The notes under the pieces: generated by a model
Seen by the model: only the letters and a program-made list of their open reading frames with translations
What the model was told of the DNA's origin: nothing
Database searches by the model: none
Shown here: positions 24,171-33,601 of the stretch, in pieces
How positions within the stretch are numbered: position 1 is the first letter of the stretch
How the letters are laid out: every line of letters starts with the position of its first letter
Program-made: the position numbers and the translations under genes
Source: Rhodospirillales bacterium
GTDB lineage: Bacteria > Pseudomonadota > Alphaproteobacteria > Rhodospirillales_A > JACZKS01
Assembly: GCA_018648445.1 (NCBI GenBank)
Contig: JABGRG010000029.1
Coordinates: forward strand, 1-40,507
Length of the DNA stretch: 40,507 nucleotides
Direction of reading: 5' to 3'

Positions 24171-25739
24171 CTACTTCAGCCGCCAAACCCGCCCAATTTG
24201 TGAAGCCGCCAGAACAAGGATGGCAAGGACCAGCCAAACCGCGTTTCCGTAACGTGAAAAGAGGGTGGGCTGGAGCGCAACCGGTAGCGCCGCATCTAGC
24301 ACACCGGAGTGGTTCAGGCCCATGTGGGCGACCGTGCGCCCGAAGCCATCGATAACCGCCGATATGCCGGTATTGGCCACCCGAACCAGCGGTAAACCTT
24401 CCTCGACGCTGCGCATTCGCGCCGCTGCCAGATGCTGGTGCGGACCGCTCGATATGCCGTACCAGGCATCGTTGGTCAGGTTCAGCATCCAGGCCGGACG
24501 CGCATCCCGGCGAACCACCTCGCCAGGAAAGATCACTTCGTAACAAATCAGCGGGCTGAAGGGCGGAAGTCCGGGAACGCTCAGGGTCGCCGGGCCATCG
24601 CCGGGGGAAAAATCCTGCCGCCCCGCGGTCAGTTTCGGAATGGTCAGCCACGGACGAAGGGGAATGTACTCGCCAAACGGCACCAAATGAAATTTGTCGT
24701 AGCCGCCGGCGATTTGCCCCGATCCGTCCAGCGCCTGCAGGCTGTTCCACACGCGATAGGGTTTCTCGCCTGGCGCCGTGCGCCGGGGGGCGCCAACGAT
24801 GACCAAACCGCCCGGCGGTGCCGCCTTGGCCAGAAAGTTCCGCCGCTCGTCATCGAGTCCGAGGAAAAACGTGGCCGCCGTTTCGGCCCAGATCACATGC
24901 GTCGGCGTTCCGCGGTCACCCGGTTTGCGCAGGCTCATGCGCACTTGTTCGGCCAGATTGCGGTCACGCAGGTCGCGGTTCCATTTGAGTTTCTGCGGAA
25001 TGTTCGGCTGGACCAGACGCAAGGTTACGTCCGGTACCTTCTCATTCGTTGCATCGGCCAGCCGCACCGCGCCGCCGGCCCAAGTCGCGATCAGGAGTAT
25101 CGACGCGCAGCACAGGGCCGTTGCCGCGCGCCGTGTCGTTACCTCGGGTTCACCCAAAACCGCGGGCATCGCCGCGATCGCAATCGTTATCAGGCCCAGA
25201 CCGTAGGTGCCGAACAGGGCCGCCGACTGGATCATGGCATCACTGAAGACCCACGCGGTTCCCATCAAATTCCAGGGAAAGCCCGTAAAAACCCAGCTTC
25301 GCAGCCATTCGGCCACCGTCCAGGCCACAGCCAGCGCCAGCACACCACCGATGCCACGTGGACCGGCCCGGCGAACCGCGATCGCCACCAGCGCCGGAAA
25401 GACGGCGAGTATTCCGCCAATTCCGAGAACGGCGAAGGGTATCAGCCAGGCGAACTTTTCGGGCTGCACAAGCAGGGCGTTGGCAATCCAGTACAGACCG
25501 GTGGCGAAATGGCCCATGCCAAACCACCAGCCCACGCCAAACGCCGCACGCCAATTTCGCGTCCCACCCAGCATCCACAGCAAACCCGCGAACGCCGGTA
25601 TCAAAAGAAAGACGAGATGAACCGGCGGCATGGCCAGCGTCGCCAATGCCCCCAGCGCGGCGGCCAATCCCCGGCCCCGCCATCCCGGCAGGCCGGCAAT
25701 GATTTGACACAGATTCACGAAACCGCCGCGATGGATCAC
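24171..25739 (-). CDS. lnt: Apolipoprotein N-acyltransferase
   Basis: Inner-membrane enzyme adding the third acyl chain to lipoproteins. 522 residues. The N-terminal half has about six membrane helices ('GLAAALGALATLAMPPV', 'LVFLLIPAFAGLLWML'), followed by a periplasmic nitrilase-like domain. The catalytic triad is visible: E286 (VIWAETAAT), K349 (YDKFHLVPFGEY) and C399 (SPLICYEVIF). A last membrane helix lies near the C-terminus ('YGNAVWLVLAILVLAA'). The GTG start overlaps the stop of the corC-like gene (GTGA). Order miaB-phoH-ybeY-corC-lnt matches that of many proteobacteria. Confidence 0.97.
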   Translation of the reverse strand: MIHRGGFVNLCQIIAGLPGWRGRGLAAALGALATLAMPPVHLVFLLIPAFAGLLWMLGGTRNWRAAFGVGWWFGMGHFATGLYWIANALLVQPEKFAWLIPFAVLGIGGILAVFPALVAIAVRRAGPRGIGGVLALAVAWTVAEWLRSWVFTGFPWNLMGTAWVFSDAMIQSAALFGTYGLGLITIAIAAMPAVLGEPEVTTRRAATALCCASILLIATWAGGAVRLADATNEKVPDVTLRLVQPNIPQKLKWNRDLRDRNLAEQVRMSLRKPGDRGTPTHVIWAETAATFFLGLDDERRNFLAKAAPPGGLVIVGAPRRTAPGEKPYRVWNSLQALDGSGQIAGGYDKFHLVPFGEYIPLRPWLTIPKLTAGRQDFSPGDGPATLSVPGLPPFSPLICYEVIFPGEVVRRDARPAWMLNLTNDAWYGISSGPHQHLAAARMRSVEEGLPLVRVANTGISAVIDGFGRTVAHMGLNHSGVLDAALPVALQPTLFSRYGNAVWLVLAILVLAASQIGRVWRLK

Positions 25740-26647
25740 CGGGCCGCCTTTTTGGTTTGTTTGTTTTGACGCACGCGCAGCCGTTTAATGCGCCGGGGAT
25801 CGGCCTCAAGAACCTCGAACTCAATGACCGACGAATGGGCGGACGACGGGTGCGCGATCAACTCCCCGCGAATGGGAACTCGTCCGGCCAGCGCAAACAC
25901 CAGCCCACCGATGGTGTCGATCTCTTCGCGCTCTTCGTCCGTCACGAACGATCCCGTCAATTCCTCCAGGTCGCCGATCAGCACGCGGGCCTCGGCAATG
26001 ATCGTCCCGTCCTCGTGAACGGATAAATCCGGCTCGTCGCGCCGGTCGTGTTCGTCTTCAATCTCGCCGACGATTTCCTCGACCAGATCCTCAATGGTCA
26101 GCAATCCGTCGATGCCGCCGAATTCGTCCACGACCAGGGCCATGTGACAGCGCTTGACCCGCATTTCCAGCAACAAATCGGGAACCCGCATGAACGGCGA
26201 GACGAACAACACCGGACGGATAATTTCGTCGAGTGAAAATTCCGTATCGCGGCCGTGCCATGCCAGCACGTCCTTGATGTGAACCATGCCCCGCGCGTCA
26301 TCCAGGGTTTCGTGATAAACGGGGATGCGTGAATGCCCCTGCTCGGTCATCAACCCAATGATTTCCGGCAGGTCGACGCTCTTGTCGACGGCCACCACGT
26401 CGGCCCGCGGCACCATGACATCGTGAACATCCCGGTCCCGCAGATCCAGGATGTTCGCCATCAGGCGGCGTTCGTCATCGTTGATCGGAACCTCGGCCTC
26501 TTCGCGCTCCTCGATCAGCTCTTCAAGGGTATCGCGGGCCGAGGCGTCGTTGCCGTTGGTGCGAAACAACCCAGCCAGCCTGCTGCGGAAATTCGCCAAC
26601 GCAGAAGGGGTCTGGATAGTCTCGCTACTACTCGGTTCGTCGTTCAT
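25736..26647 (-). CDS. corC: CorC/HlyC-type CBS-domain protein
   Basis: A 303-residue soluble protein (YbeX type, no DUF21 membrane domain). It has two CBS domains at about 70-195 ('VMVPRADVVAVDKSVDLPEI', 'VLFVSPFMRVPDLLLEMR') with the family signature 'VVDEFGGIDGLLTIEDLVEE', then a CorC_HlyC C-terminal domain ('IDTIGGLVFALAGRVP'). Such proteins bind adenine nucleotides and are linked to Mg/Co efflux or ribosome-associated functions; the exact role is unsettled. It lies nine bases after ybeY and overlaps lnt by four bases. Confidence 0.95.
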   Translation of the reverse strand: MNDEPSSSETIQTPSALANFRSRLAGLFRTNGNDASARDTLEELIEEREEAEVPINDDERRLMANILDLRDRDVHDVMVPRADVVAVDKSVDLPEIIGLMTEQGHSRIPVYHETLDDARGMVHIKDVLAWHGRDTEFSLDEIIRPVLFVSPFMRVPDLLLEMRVKRCHMALVVDEFGGIDGLLTIEDLVEEIVGEIEDEHDRRDEPDLSVHEDGTIIAEARVLIGDLEELTGSFVTDEEREEIDTIGGLVFALAGRVPIRGELIAHPSSAHSSVIEFEVLEADPRRIKRLRVRQNKQTKKAAR

Positions 26648-26656
26648 CGGGTTACT

Positions 26657-27163
26657 TTACTCATCCTCGCCATAGGGATCGGAAATGCCCAGTCCACGCA
26701 GGATCTGAACTTCCAGCTTTTCCATGTGCGCCGCCTGTTCGCAGGTCCCGTGGTCGTATCCAAGCAGGTGAAGCATAGCATGGACGACCAGATGACTGAA
26801 ATGGTCGGCCACGGACTTGTCCTGATCGACCGCTTCGCGGGCCACGGTTTCAAAGGCGATGACCATATCGCCCAGCAGCACCGGAGCGCCGCGATCGGGG
26901 TTTTGAATAACCGTTTCAACGTCCAGCGCCGCGAATGAAAGAACGTTGGTCGCCTCGTCGCGCCCACGATAGTCGCGGTTCAGCCGCTGGACGAATTCGT
27001 CGTCGGCAAGAACGAGGGAGGCCTCGGCCGTATCCCCGAGCGCGGCCTTATCCGCCGCTGAATCAAATGCGGCCTGCGCTGCAAGACGGGCGATGTCTTC
27101 GGCCTGCGGAAGGTCCTCGCGCCACGGTCCGGCGGCGACCGACAGGTCGATATCCAGGCTCAT
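26657..27163 (-). CDS. ybeY: Endoribonuclease YbeY (rRNA maturation factor)
   Basis: Metal-dependent RNase involved in 16S rRNA 3'-end processing and 70S quality control. 168 residues. The zinc motif HxxxHxxGxDH is intact: H128, H132, H138 in VVHAMLHLLGYDHG. Upstream are 'NRDYRGRDEATNVLSF' and 'LLGDMVIAFETV', both typical. It begins three bases after the phoH stop and is followed closely by the corC-like gene, so it is a middle gene of a tight operon. Confidence 0.97.
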   Translation of the reverse strand: MSLDIDLSVAAGPWREDLPQAEDIARLAAQAAFDSAADKAALGDTAEASLVLADDEFVQRLNRDYRGRDEATNVLSFAALDVETVIQNPDRGAPVLLGDMVIAFETVAREAVDQDKSVADHFSHLVVHAMLHLLGYDHGTCEQAAHMEKLEVQILRGLGISDPYGEDE

Positions 27164-27166
27164 GGC

Positions 27167-28201
27167 TCAGGATCCTTCGTCGTGGTTGTCCTTTTCATAG
27201 CGCGCCGCCGCGTGCCGCCGCGCCTCCACCTCTTCATAGGCATCCACCATACGGGTCACCAACGAATGTCGCACAACGTCCGCCTTGCCGAAGCGAATGA
27301 AGGATATGCCTTCGATTCCCTCCAGCGTTTCCACGGCGTCGCGAAGTCCCGACCGAATTCCGCGCGGCAGATCGACCTGGGTCAGATCGCCGGTTACCAC
27401 CATGCGCGAATTCTCGCCCAGCCGCGTCAGGATCATCTTCATTTGCACCGCCGTCGTGTTCTGGGCCTCGTCCAGAATAACAAACGCGTTGCTCAGCGTC
27501 CGGCCGCGCATGAAAGCCAGGGGCGCGACCTCGATTTCGCCTTTTTCCAGGCGTTTGGCGACAACGTTTCCCGGAAGCATGTCGTGAAGCGCGTCGTAGA
27601 GCGGCCGAAGGTAGGGATCGACCTTTTCACGCAGATCGCCGGGCAGGAAACCCAGTTGCTCGCCCGCTTCAAGGGCCGGGCGCGACAGGATAATACGGTC
27701 GACCTCGCCATGCATCATGCATTCGACGGCCTTGGCCACAGCCAGATAGGTTTTGCCCGTTCCCGCCGGTCCCAGTGCGAAGACCAGCTCGAAATCGTCG
27801 ATGGCCGATAAATACGCGGCCTGGGTCGTCGAGCGCGGCGAAATATGGCGCTTGCGGGTGCGCACGACCACCTCGTCACCGTCGGAAACCTTGCCGCCGT
27901 TGCCCTCCGACATGCGCACGGCGGCGTCCACTTCATCACGGCCAACGTTCAGGCCGCGTTTCAGGCGCGCATACAGACCGTTCAGACCGGCGCAGGCGAT
28001 TTCAACCGCATCAGGCGCGCCGACCACGGTCAATTCATTGCCGCGCGTATGAATGGCGACCTCAAGCCGCTGTTCGATGCGGGCCAGATGGCTGTTGTGG
28101 GAGCCGAAAAGCTGAATGACGAGCCCGTTATCGTCGAATTCAAGGGAACGGGTCGTGGCCCCGTTCGCGTCGGCGGGATCGAATGTGGTCTGTGCGCTCA
28201 C
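27167..28201 (-). CDS. phoH: PhoH-like ATPase (YbeZ)
   Basis: A 344-residue cytoplasmic NTPase, thought to be an RNA helicase-like partner of YbeY. Walker A is GPAGTGKT (144-151) and Walker B VILDEAQN (241-248); an Arg-containing sensor region [12 protein letters not shown] follows. The N-terminal ~100 residues form a KH-like domain, with positions resembling '[17 protein letters not shown]'. The GTG start overlaps the miaB stop (GTGA). Operon position between miaB and ybeY is the standard one. Confidence 0.96.
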   Translation of the reverse strand: MSAQTTFDPADANGATTRSLEFDDNGLVIQLFGSHNSHLARIEQRLEVAIHTRGNELTVVGAPDAVEIACAGLNGLYARLKRGLNVGRDEVDAAVRMSEGNGGKVSDGDEVVVRTRKRHISPRSTTQAAYLSAIDDFELVFALGPAGTGKTYLAVAKAVECMMHGEVDRIILSRPALEAGEQLGFLPGDLREKVDPYLRPLYDALHDMLPGNVVAKRLEKGEIEVAPLAFMRGRTLSNAFVILDEAQNTTAVQMKMILTRLGENSRMVVTGDLTQVDLPRGIRSGLRDAVETLEGIEGISFIRFGKADVVRHSLVTRMVDAYEEVEARRHAAARYEKDNHDEGS

Positions 28202-29589
28202 GCCCCGGCCCTCATATGTGTTTGTGTTGCGTCGTCTTCGCTATCCGCCAGAACCCCCGCGAGAGAGTTGGCGTATCCGTCGGTTATGCGAAGATCAACA
28301 ATGGTTCCCAATGAAACGTCGGGCGCGCTGGTATGCACCGGCTGCATATAGGGACTGCGGCCAACCAATTGCCCGGCATGCTTGCCCGTCCGGTCCAGCA
28401 GGACCGGCATGATCTTACCCCGGCAGGCCTCGTTGAAGGCCGCCTGCTGTTCATTCAGAAGCTCTTGCAGCGCCGCAAGGCGTGCCGTTTTCACATCGTC
28501 GTCAACCTGAACTTCCGCCAATGCGGCGGGGGTTCCGGGACGCGGACTGTACTTGAAGGAATAGGCCTGAATGAAACCGACGTCGCGGATCAGCTTCATG
28601 GTCGCCTCGAAATCGGCGTCGGTTTCACCGGGGAAGCCGACGATAAAATCCGACGACACCGCGAGGTCGGGCCGCGCCGCACGCAGGCGGTCTGTCAGCC
28701 GCAGGTATTCGTCGACGCCGTGACGCCGGTTCATGGCGGCCAGCACCCGGTCCGAGCCCGACTGTACCGGCAGATGCAGGAAAGGCATCAATTGCGGCAC
28801 ATCGCGATGGGCGGCGATCAACTCGCCGGACATGTCGGCCGGATAGGAGGTGGTGTAGCGGATGCGCGCCAGCCCGTCGATCTCGGCCAATTGCGCAATC
28901 AGGCGGCCCAATCCCCATTCCGAGCCATCCGCTGCGTCGCCGTGATAACAATTGACGTTCTGGCCCAGCAGCGTGATTTCCAGCGCGCCGCCGTCGACCA
29001 GTTGCCGCGCCTCCCGGGTCACGTCCTCCACGGGCCGCGAGTATTCGGCACCGCGCGTATAAGGCACGACACAAAAAGCGCAGAATTTATCGCACCCTTC
29101 CTGCACGGTCAGGAATGCGGCTTTTCCCTCGACGTTGGCCGAATCGGACGGAATATGGTCGGGAAGATGATCGAATTTCACATCGGCTGGAAAATCCGTT
29201 TCCAGCACTGCGCCTGCGTGGCGTTCGGCGCGGGCCACCATTTCAGGAAGCCGATGGTAGGTTTGCGGCCCAAACACCATGTCCACATAGGGCGCGCGCT
29301 CAATGATTTCGGCCCCTTCGGCCTGGGCGACACAGCCGGCGACGGCCAGGATCATGCGGCCCCCGCCTTGTGCCCTGGTGTTTTTCAGGTGCCGCAGGCG
29401 GCCCAATTCCGAATAGACCTTCTCGGCGGCCTTTTCGCGAATGTGGCAGGTGTTCAGAATGACCATGTCGGCGCCGTCCGCCTCGCCGGCGAAGACATAG
29501 CCAAGCGGCGCCAGTACGTCCGCCATGCGGGCGGAGTCGTAGACGTTCATTTGGCAGCCGTAAGTCTTGATATGAAGTTTCTTGGGCAA
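28198..29589 (-). CDS. miaB: tRNA-2-methylthio-N6-dimethylallyladenosine synthase
   Basis: Radical-SAM methylthiotransferase modifying i6A37 of tRNAs. 463 residues. The N-terminal UPF0004 domain has the three cluster cysteines C12 (YGCQMN), C48 (NTCHIREKA) and C86 (VAGCVAQ). The radical-SAM motif is C166-x3-C170-x2-C173 (GCDKFCAFC). A C-terminal TRAM domain is indicated by '[13 protein letters not shown]'. Two [4Fe-4S] clusters are expected. It is the first gene of the miaB-phoH-ybeY-corC-lnt unit, about 75 bases after fur on the same strand. Confidence 0.97.
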   Translation of the reverse strand: MPKKLHIKTYGCQMNVYDSARMADVLAPLGYVFAGEADGADMVILNTCHIREKAAEKVYSELGRLRHLKNTRAQGGGRMILAVAGCVAQAEGAEIIERAPYVDMVFGPQTYHRLPEMVARAERHAGAVLETDFPADVKFDHLPDHIPSDSANVEGKAAFLTVQEGCDKFCAFCVVPYTRGAEYSRPVEDVTREARQLVDGGALEITLLGQNVNCYHGDAADGSEWGLGRLIAQLAEIDGLARIRYTTSYPADMSGELIAAHRDVPQLMPFLHLPVQSGSDRVLAAMNRRHGVDEYLRLTDRLRAARPDLAVSSDFIVGFPGETDADFEATMKLIRDVGFIQAYSFKYSPRPGTPAALAEVQVDDDVKTARLAALQELLNEQQAAFNEACRGKIMPVLLDRTGKHAGQLVGRSPYMQPVHTSAPDVSLGTIVDLRITDGYANSLAGVLADSEDDATQTHMRAGA

Positions 29590-29626
29590 CGGGTTTCGAC
29601 AACCTCTACAGGGCCAAGCGATCAGA

Positions 29627-29654
29627 CGGCGCGTTCACATGAAAAAACGCGCCG
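29627..29654 (-). terminator. Hairpin between fur and miaB
   Basis: CGGCGCGTT (29627-29635) pairs perfectly with AACGCGCCG (29646-29654) across a ten-base loop. It is 10 bases beyond the fur stop. No T-run follows on the minus strand, so it may be a weak terminator or a leader structure for miaB. Confidence 0.45.
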
Positions 29655-29664
29655 GTCCAATCGA

Positions 29665-30105
29665 TTACTTTTTTCCGCCCGTCTTTTTCTGCGAATCGGC
29701 GGGAACGCCGAAAAGCTCCAGCCGGTGGCCGATCAGCTTGAAGCCGTGGGTCGCGGCAATTTTTTCTTTCAGTTCCTCGATTTCGTCGTTCTGGAACTCG
29801 ATGACCCGACCGGTCTGCACGTCGATCAGATGATCGTGGTGCTCGTCGGTAATTTCCTCGTATCGGGATCTGCCGTCGCCGAAATCATGGCGTTCCAGAA
29901 TACTCGCCTCTTCGAACAGGCGAACCGTGCGATAAACGGTGGCAATACTGATGCGCGGATCCAACTGAGTCGCCCGCCGATAGACCTCCTCGACGTCCGG
30001 GTGGTCGGACGCATCTGAAAGAACGCCCGCTATGACACGGCGCTGGCCGGTCATCTTCATTCCTTTATCAATGCACAGTTGTTCGATACGCGAGGGTATT
30101 GCCAT
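29665..30105 (-). CDS. fur: Ferric uptake regulator family protein (Fur/Mur)
   Basis: A 146-residue metal-dependent repressor. Winged helix: 'GMKMTGQRRVIAGVLSD', 'ISIATVYRTVRLFEEA'. The regulatory metal site HHDHLID (H89, H90, H92) and the downstream 'EFQNDEIEELKEKIAATHGF' are those of Fur proper. The structural-zinc CxxC pairs are absent and the tail is lysine-rich, as in alphaproteobacterial Fur/Mur. Whether it senses Fe(II) or Mn(II) cannot be decided here. A second, Irr-type member is at 9666-10091, the usual alphaproteobacterial pairing. Confidence 0.92.
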   Translation of the reverse strand: MAIPSRIEQLCIDKGMKMTGQRRVIAGVLSDASDHPDVEEVYRRATQLDPRISIATVYRTVRLFEEASILERHDFGDGRSRYEEITDEHHDHLIDVQTGRVIEFQNDEIEELKEKIAATHGFKLIGHRLELFGVPADSQKKTGGKK

Positions 30106-30208
30106 TTTGCATTTATCCTGTCGAGGATGATCTAAGCGCGAAATTTATTACATTGCGCGCGGCGAAGCCAGCCCGGACGTGTGGCCGAATATGTGGTTCG
30201 TCCCAAAC

Positions 30209-30625
30209 TTATTTACTACGCCTCTTGCGCGATTTGGTTCCCAACCCGATTTCCTTGGCCAGCGTGCTGCGGCGCTTGGCGTAATTCGGCGCGACCATGG
30301 GATAATCGGAAGGAAGGTTCCATTTTTCGCGGTACTCTTCCGGCGTCATGTCATATGCGGTTTTCAGGTGCCGCTTCAGCATTTTCAGTTTCTTTCCATT
30401 TTCCAGACACACGATGTAATCGGGAAAAACGGATTTCTTAATCGGGACGGCAGGTTTCAACACTTCGGGTTCGGGTGCGGCGTCTCCCAAACCATAAAGG
30501 CTCTTGTAAACGTCCTCGATTAAGGAGGGAAGTTCCCCTACCACAATCGTATTGTTGCCGACATGGGCGGCGACAATTTCGGTGGTAAGCTCAAGCAGTT
30601 CACCCAACGACGGTTTTTCAGTCAT
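30209..30625 (-). CDS. mucR: MucR/Ros-type zinc-finger regulator
   Basis: A 138-residue transcription factor of the alphaproteobacterial MucR/Ros family, which silences many promoters and affects exopolysaccharide, motility and cell cycle genes. It contains the hallmark '[20 protein letters not shown]', '[17 protein letters not shown]', and '[16 protein letters not shown]', with the zinc-finger Cys and His, and a basic C-terminus ([10 protein letters not shown]). The N-terminal ~50 residues form the oligomerisation region. It is monocistronic, divergent from the TusA-like gene with a 74-base shared region. Confidence 0.95.
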   Translation of the reverse strand: MTEKPSLGELLELTTEIVAAHVGNNTIVVGELPSLIEDVYKSLYGLGDAAPEPEVLKPAVPIKKSVFPDYIVCLENGKKLKMLKRHLKTAYDMTPEEYREKWNLPSDYPMVAPNYAKRRSTLAKEIGLGTKSRKRRSK

Positions 30626-30699
30626 TCGACGCTCTTCCGTTAATTATTTGCATGTGTTTTAATGGCGATTCTTGTATTTCGCTTAGGCAAACACTTGTA

Positions 30700-30981
30700 A
30701 TGCACAGTACAACGCCACGTCAAGACAGCACTGTCCCTGATTTTCACCTCGATATAACCGATCAGGTCTGCCCTCTTACCTTTGTTCGAACCAAACTCGT
30801 CATCGAACGAATGGCGCCGGGTCAGGTTGTCGAAGTTCGCCTCAAAGGCGCGGAACCTTTAGAAAATGTTCCGCGTTCGGTCAAGGAATTCGGCCATTCG
30901 GTTCTTAGCCTTGAGGCCGAGGGGCCAAGCAACGGCCCCAACGACATTCATATACTTCTGATCCGCAAAGAAAAGGCCTGA
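30700..30981 (+). CDS. TusA/SirA-like sulfurtransferase-fold protein
   Basis: A 93-residue protein of the TusA fold. The active-site cysteine is present (DQVCPLTFVRTK), but the second proline of the CPxP motif is replaced by threonine. The rest fits the family: 'ERMAPGQVVEVRLKG', 'NVPRSVKEFGHSVL', and a basic C-terminus. This CPLT/CPMT form is a recognised subgroup in alphaproteobacteria; its partner is unknown, and sulfur relay for tRNA thiolation or cofactors is only inferred. ATG 30700 is used; an earlier in-frame ATG at 30652 lies in the divergent promoter region and adds unrelated residues. It converges with rimI. Confidence 0.85.
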   Translation: MHSTTPRQDSTVPDFHLDITDQVCPLTFVRTKLVIERMAPGQVVEVRLKGAEPLENVPRSVKEFGHSVLSLEAEGPSNGPNDIHILLIRKEKA

Positions 30982-30994
30982 ACCAGATATTGAG

Positions 30995-31444
30995 TTAGAT
31001 ATCCAGGTGCAGAACCAGCGCATCCTCCGCTTCGCGCTCGGTGGTTCGATAGTAATTGCGCCGCCGCCCCACCTGCCGGAAACCGTGCCCTTCATAAAGG
31101 CTTCGAGCTTGCGCGTTGGCCGCGCCCACTTCCAGAAACATGCGCCGCGCGCCATCTTCGCGGGCTTTGGCAAGCGCAGCATCCAGCAGCAGCCCGCCGA
31201 TCCCCTTGCGCCGCTCCGCCTCAACGACTCCGAAGGTAAGTATTTCGCATTCGTCGGCGGCAGTTCGGCATAGAATCAACCCACGCGGATCATCCCCGTC
31301 CACCGCTAGAAATCCGAAAGTCCCCGGACCGGCCATGAGCTTCGCCAATGAAGGAGCATCCCAGTATTCGGCAAAGCAGCGCGCATGCAGCGCCGCCATC
31401 AGTTCCACATGTACCGGCTGGCAGGCTATGACGTGACCGGCCAT
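30995..31444 (-). CDS. rimI: Ribosomal-protein-alanine N-acetyltransferase (GNAT)
   Basis: A 149-residue GNAT acetyltransferase, RimI type, acetylating the N-terminus of ribosomal protein S18 or similar substrates. The acetyl-CoA loop is ERRKGIGGLLLDAAL. The end strand 'RMFLEVGAANAQARSLYEGH' and 'GFRQVGRRRNYY' are diagnostic of RimI. The start ATG 31444 overlaps the tsaB stop by one base (TGATG); a GTG one codon earlier (31447) is equally possible. tsaB-rimI is a frequent pair in proteobacteria. Confidence 0.93.
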   Translation of the reverse strand: MAGHVIACQPVHVELMAALHARCFAEYWDAPSLAKLMAGPGTFGFLAVDGDDPRGLILCRTAADECEILTFGVVEAERRKGIGGLLLDAALAKAREDGARRMFLEVGAANAQARSLYEGHGFRQVGRRRNYYRTTEREAEDALVLHLDI

Positions 31445-32133
31445 CACGGGCGCAGTCTTCCGCTGTTGGGCGACATGGTCACATCGGGGGGACGCAGATA
31501 AAGCGGCTCGGCTGGTTCGCCCGCTTCGCCCGCCCGATGACGCCGCGCCGCGACCGCCGCAACAATAGCGGCATCGGCAACGCCGGGGGCATTGCTTATC
31601 ACAGCATTGACGCCGCGCTGGGAAGCCACCTCGGCCACACGCGCCGACGCATCCCCCGCGACCAACAGGCGATCAGCGCCGATCATCGCCACAAGTTCAT
31701 CAGGCGGCAGGGCCAGCGGTGGTGAGGCCGGTTCGAGCAAAGGCGAAAAAAACCGCGCGTAGACGTCCGAGCGCTTGGCGTCGAGGGCAACCAGAACGTC
31801 CGTGCGATCGCGCTCTTCGGGGGTAATGCCCGCGGCCACGGCGTCAAACGTCGTGACGCCCACGCACGGCAGCTGCGCCGCCAGCGCCATGCCGCGCGCC
31901 GCAGCCAGGCCGATGCGCAAGCCGGTGAATGCCCCCGGACCCACGGTGACGGCCAGGAAATCGAAATCCTTGAAGGTCAGGGAGGCTTCTTTCAGCACAT
32001 CGACGACCATGGGTATCAATGCTTCCGATTGGCCGCGCGGCATCATTTCGAAACGCCGTGCGCGCACGGTGTCGTCTTCCCACACGGCCACGGAGCAGGC
32101 CGTCGTCGCGGTGTCCAGCGCAAGAATTCGCAT
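31444..32133 (-). CDS. tsaB: tRNA t6A biosynthesis protein TsaB
   Basis: ASKHA-fold partner of TsaD in making t6A37 of ANN-decoding tRNAs. 229 residues from MRILALDTATTACS. Also visible are 'LAVTVGPGAFTGLRIGLAAA' and 'VLVALDAKRSDVYARFF', both typical. ATG 32133 has GGA five bases upstream and lies 11 bases after the membrane-protein stop; the longer open frame 5' of it runs into that gene and is not TsaB-like. TsaD, TsaC and TsaE are not in this window. Confidence 0.95.
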   Translation of the reverse strand: MRILALDTATTACSVAVWEDDTVRARRFEMMPRGQSEALIPMVVDVLKEASLTFKDFDFLAVTVGPGAFTGLRIGLAAARGMALAAQLPCVGVTTFDAVAAGITPEERDRTDVLVALDAKRSDVYARFFSPLLEPASPPLALPPDELVAMIGADRLLVAGDASARVAEVASQRGVNAVISNAPGVADAAIVAAVAARRHRAGEAGEPAEPLYLRPPDVTMSPNSGRLRP

Positions 32134-32144
32134 GTTCGTCCAAT

Positions 32145-33506
32145 CTAATAAAAACCGACCTGTCTTGCTACGAGGATCAGGGCGACGGCGAGAACCGTCC
32201 CCAAAATAGCGTAGGGGCCGTTCCACATCCAAGCCACCCGCAAGATGTTGGTGGCGCTGGCCCGCGCCATGTAAAGCGTTGTCGCCGAGAACGGCGCGAC
32301 GATGGCCCCCAGCCCCCACATGGCCAACATGGCCGCGCCCAGAATGACCGGGCTTACGCCCAGCACTTCGGGGGGCAGCACCTCGCCGATCAGCACGAAT
32401 ATAATAACCGGGTGCAAACCCACGGCGGCGCAAAAAAGAATGCCCGCCATGACCACACAAACGCTGAGTTCAGGCGATAAATTCAGCGCGTCGACGGCCG
32501 CCTTCATGATTTCGGGCGGCAAAGCGGTGGCCGCCCCCGTTCCCAGCATATTGGCGCTGAAAAACAGGAAAACTTCACTGCGCAGGCCGGGTAGCGCGTG
32601 GAATACGTGCCGCGTCAATTCGCCCGCAGCGGCGCCCGTGTGGGCGCGCCCCGCCGTCTGTATGAAAACCCAGATGGCGGCGTAGCCCGGAGCTACCACG
32701 GCCAGAGCCACCGGGATCGGCATATGAAACCCCTCGACCAGGAAAATCACCGACGCGAACAAGGTCGGCGGAATGATCAGCGCGCGCAAACCCAACGGCC
32801 CACTCGGCAAATCCGGATGGGTCTCCGGGCTCGCCGTGCGGTTACGATAAAAAACACGGTCCATGACCCACGCCAGCAGCGTCAGAACCACGGCCATAAG
32901 AAAGCCGGTCGGCGCAACCTCCGACCAGCGCAATCCCGGTATGACCGAAAGCACCACGGTCATGGCGATAAAAAACGGTGTCCAGCACGAAGCGGCCGTG
33001 AAGCCTTGCATAACGGCGCAGGTTAATCGTCGGCGCAGAGCAGGGTCGGCGACGTCACGCACAACCCCCGACATCAACGATATTCCCGCCATATTCAACA
33101 CCGATCCCAGGATATGGGAGGCCAGGGCAAGAATGGCGAAGCGCCGCCCCGGCGGCTGACTGACGGCGCGTTCCTGGACGTCACGCAAGCTCGGGCTTCG
33201 ATCCGCGGGAAAGCGCAGCCAGGCCACCGCCGCGAACATCAGGAAAAACACCTGGGCGCGGCGTACCCCCCCCAGCATGGCTTCCCATCCGGCACCACTG
33301 AGAATAGCCGTGCCCAGTCCAAGGCCGATCATCACCACGCCGGCGGCAACCTGACCACGCGGGATGCGTCGGATTTCTAGGCCGACGTAGGCGACCAGCA
33401 ACCCGCTGGCGATCAGCGTCACGGTAGCGTCGGCGCTGAAATATGCTGCCAGCGCCACCACATAAAAGGCAATACAGACCGACGACGACGCGAAATGCGG
33501 TTTCAT
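32145..33506 (-). CDS. Unrecognised polytopic inner-membrane protein
   Basis: 453 residues with ten or more hydrophobic segments, for example 'SVCIAFYVVALAAYFSADA', 'GVVMIGLGLGTAILSGAG' and 'IWVFIQTAGRAH'. The layout, two halves of five or six helices with a charged middle near 'DRVFYRNRTASPETHP', resembles ion-transporter superfamily permeases of secondary transporters. No specific family signature is recognised. A polar stretch in the second half, 'SANMLGTGAATALPPEI', could be a substrate-binding re-entrant loop (inference). It precedes tsaB by 11 bases on the same strand and may be co-transcribed. The ATG lacks a clear ribosome-binding site. Call it a putative transporter only. Confidence 0.7.
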   Translation of the reverse strand: MKPHFASSSVCIAFYVVALAAYFSADATVTLIASGLLVAYVGLEIRRIPRGQVAAGVVMIGLGLGTAILSGAGWEAMLGGVRRAQVFFLMFAAVAWLRFPADRSPSLRDVQERAVSQPPGRRFAILALASHILGSVLNMAGISLMSGVVRDVADPALRRRLTCAVMQGFTAASCWTPFFIAMTVVLSVIPGLRWSEVAPTGFLMAVVLTLLAWVMDRVFYRNRTASPETHPDLPSGPLGLRALIIPPTLFASVIFLVEGFHMPIPVALAVVAPGYAAIWVFIQTAGRAHTGAAAGELTRHVFHALPGLRSEVFLFFSANMLGTGAATALPPEIMKAAVDALNLSPELSVCVVMAGILFCAAVGLHPVIIFVLIGEVLPPEVLGVSPVILGAAMLAMWGLGAIVAPFSATTLYMARASATNILRVAWMWNGPYAILGTVLAVALILVARQVGFY

Positions 33507-33601
33507 TTTTTTCGATTCACGAAGGTGAACGTATACCGAGAATCGGCAACACCGTTATACTGTGTAAAACGCCGGTGACAACCTAATCTAAGGAGCCCGT
33601 C

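Noticed and set aside
28333..30018. A 561-codon plus-strand open frame antisense to miaB and fur
   Set aside because: Both minus-strand genes are unambiguous; the antisense frame spans two unrelated genes and shows no domain.
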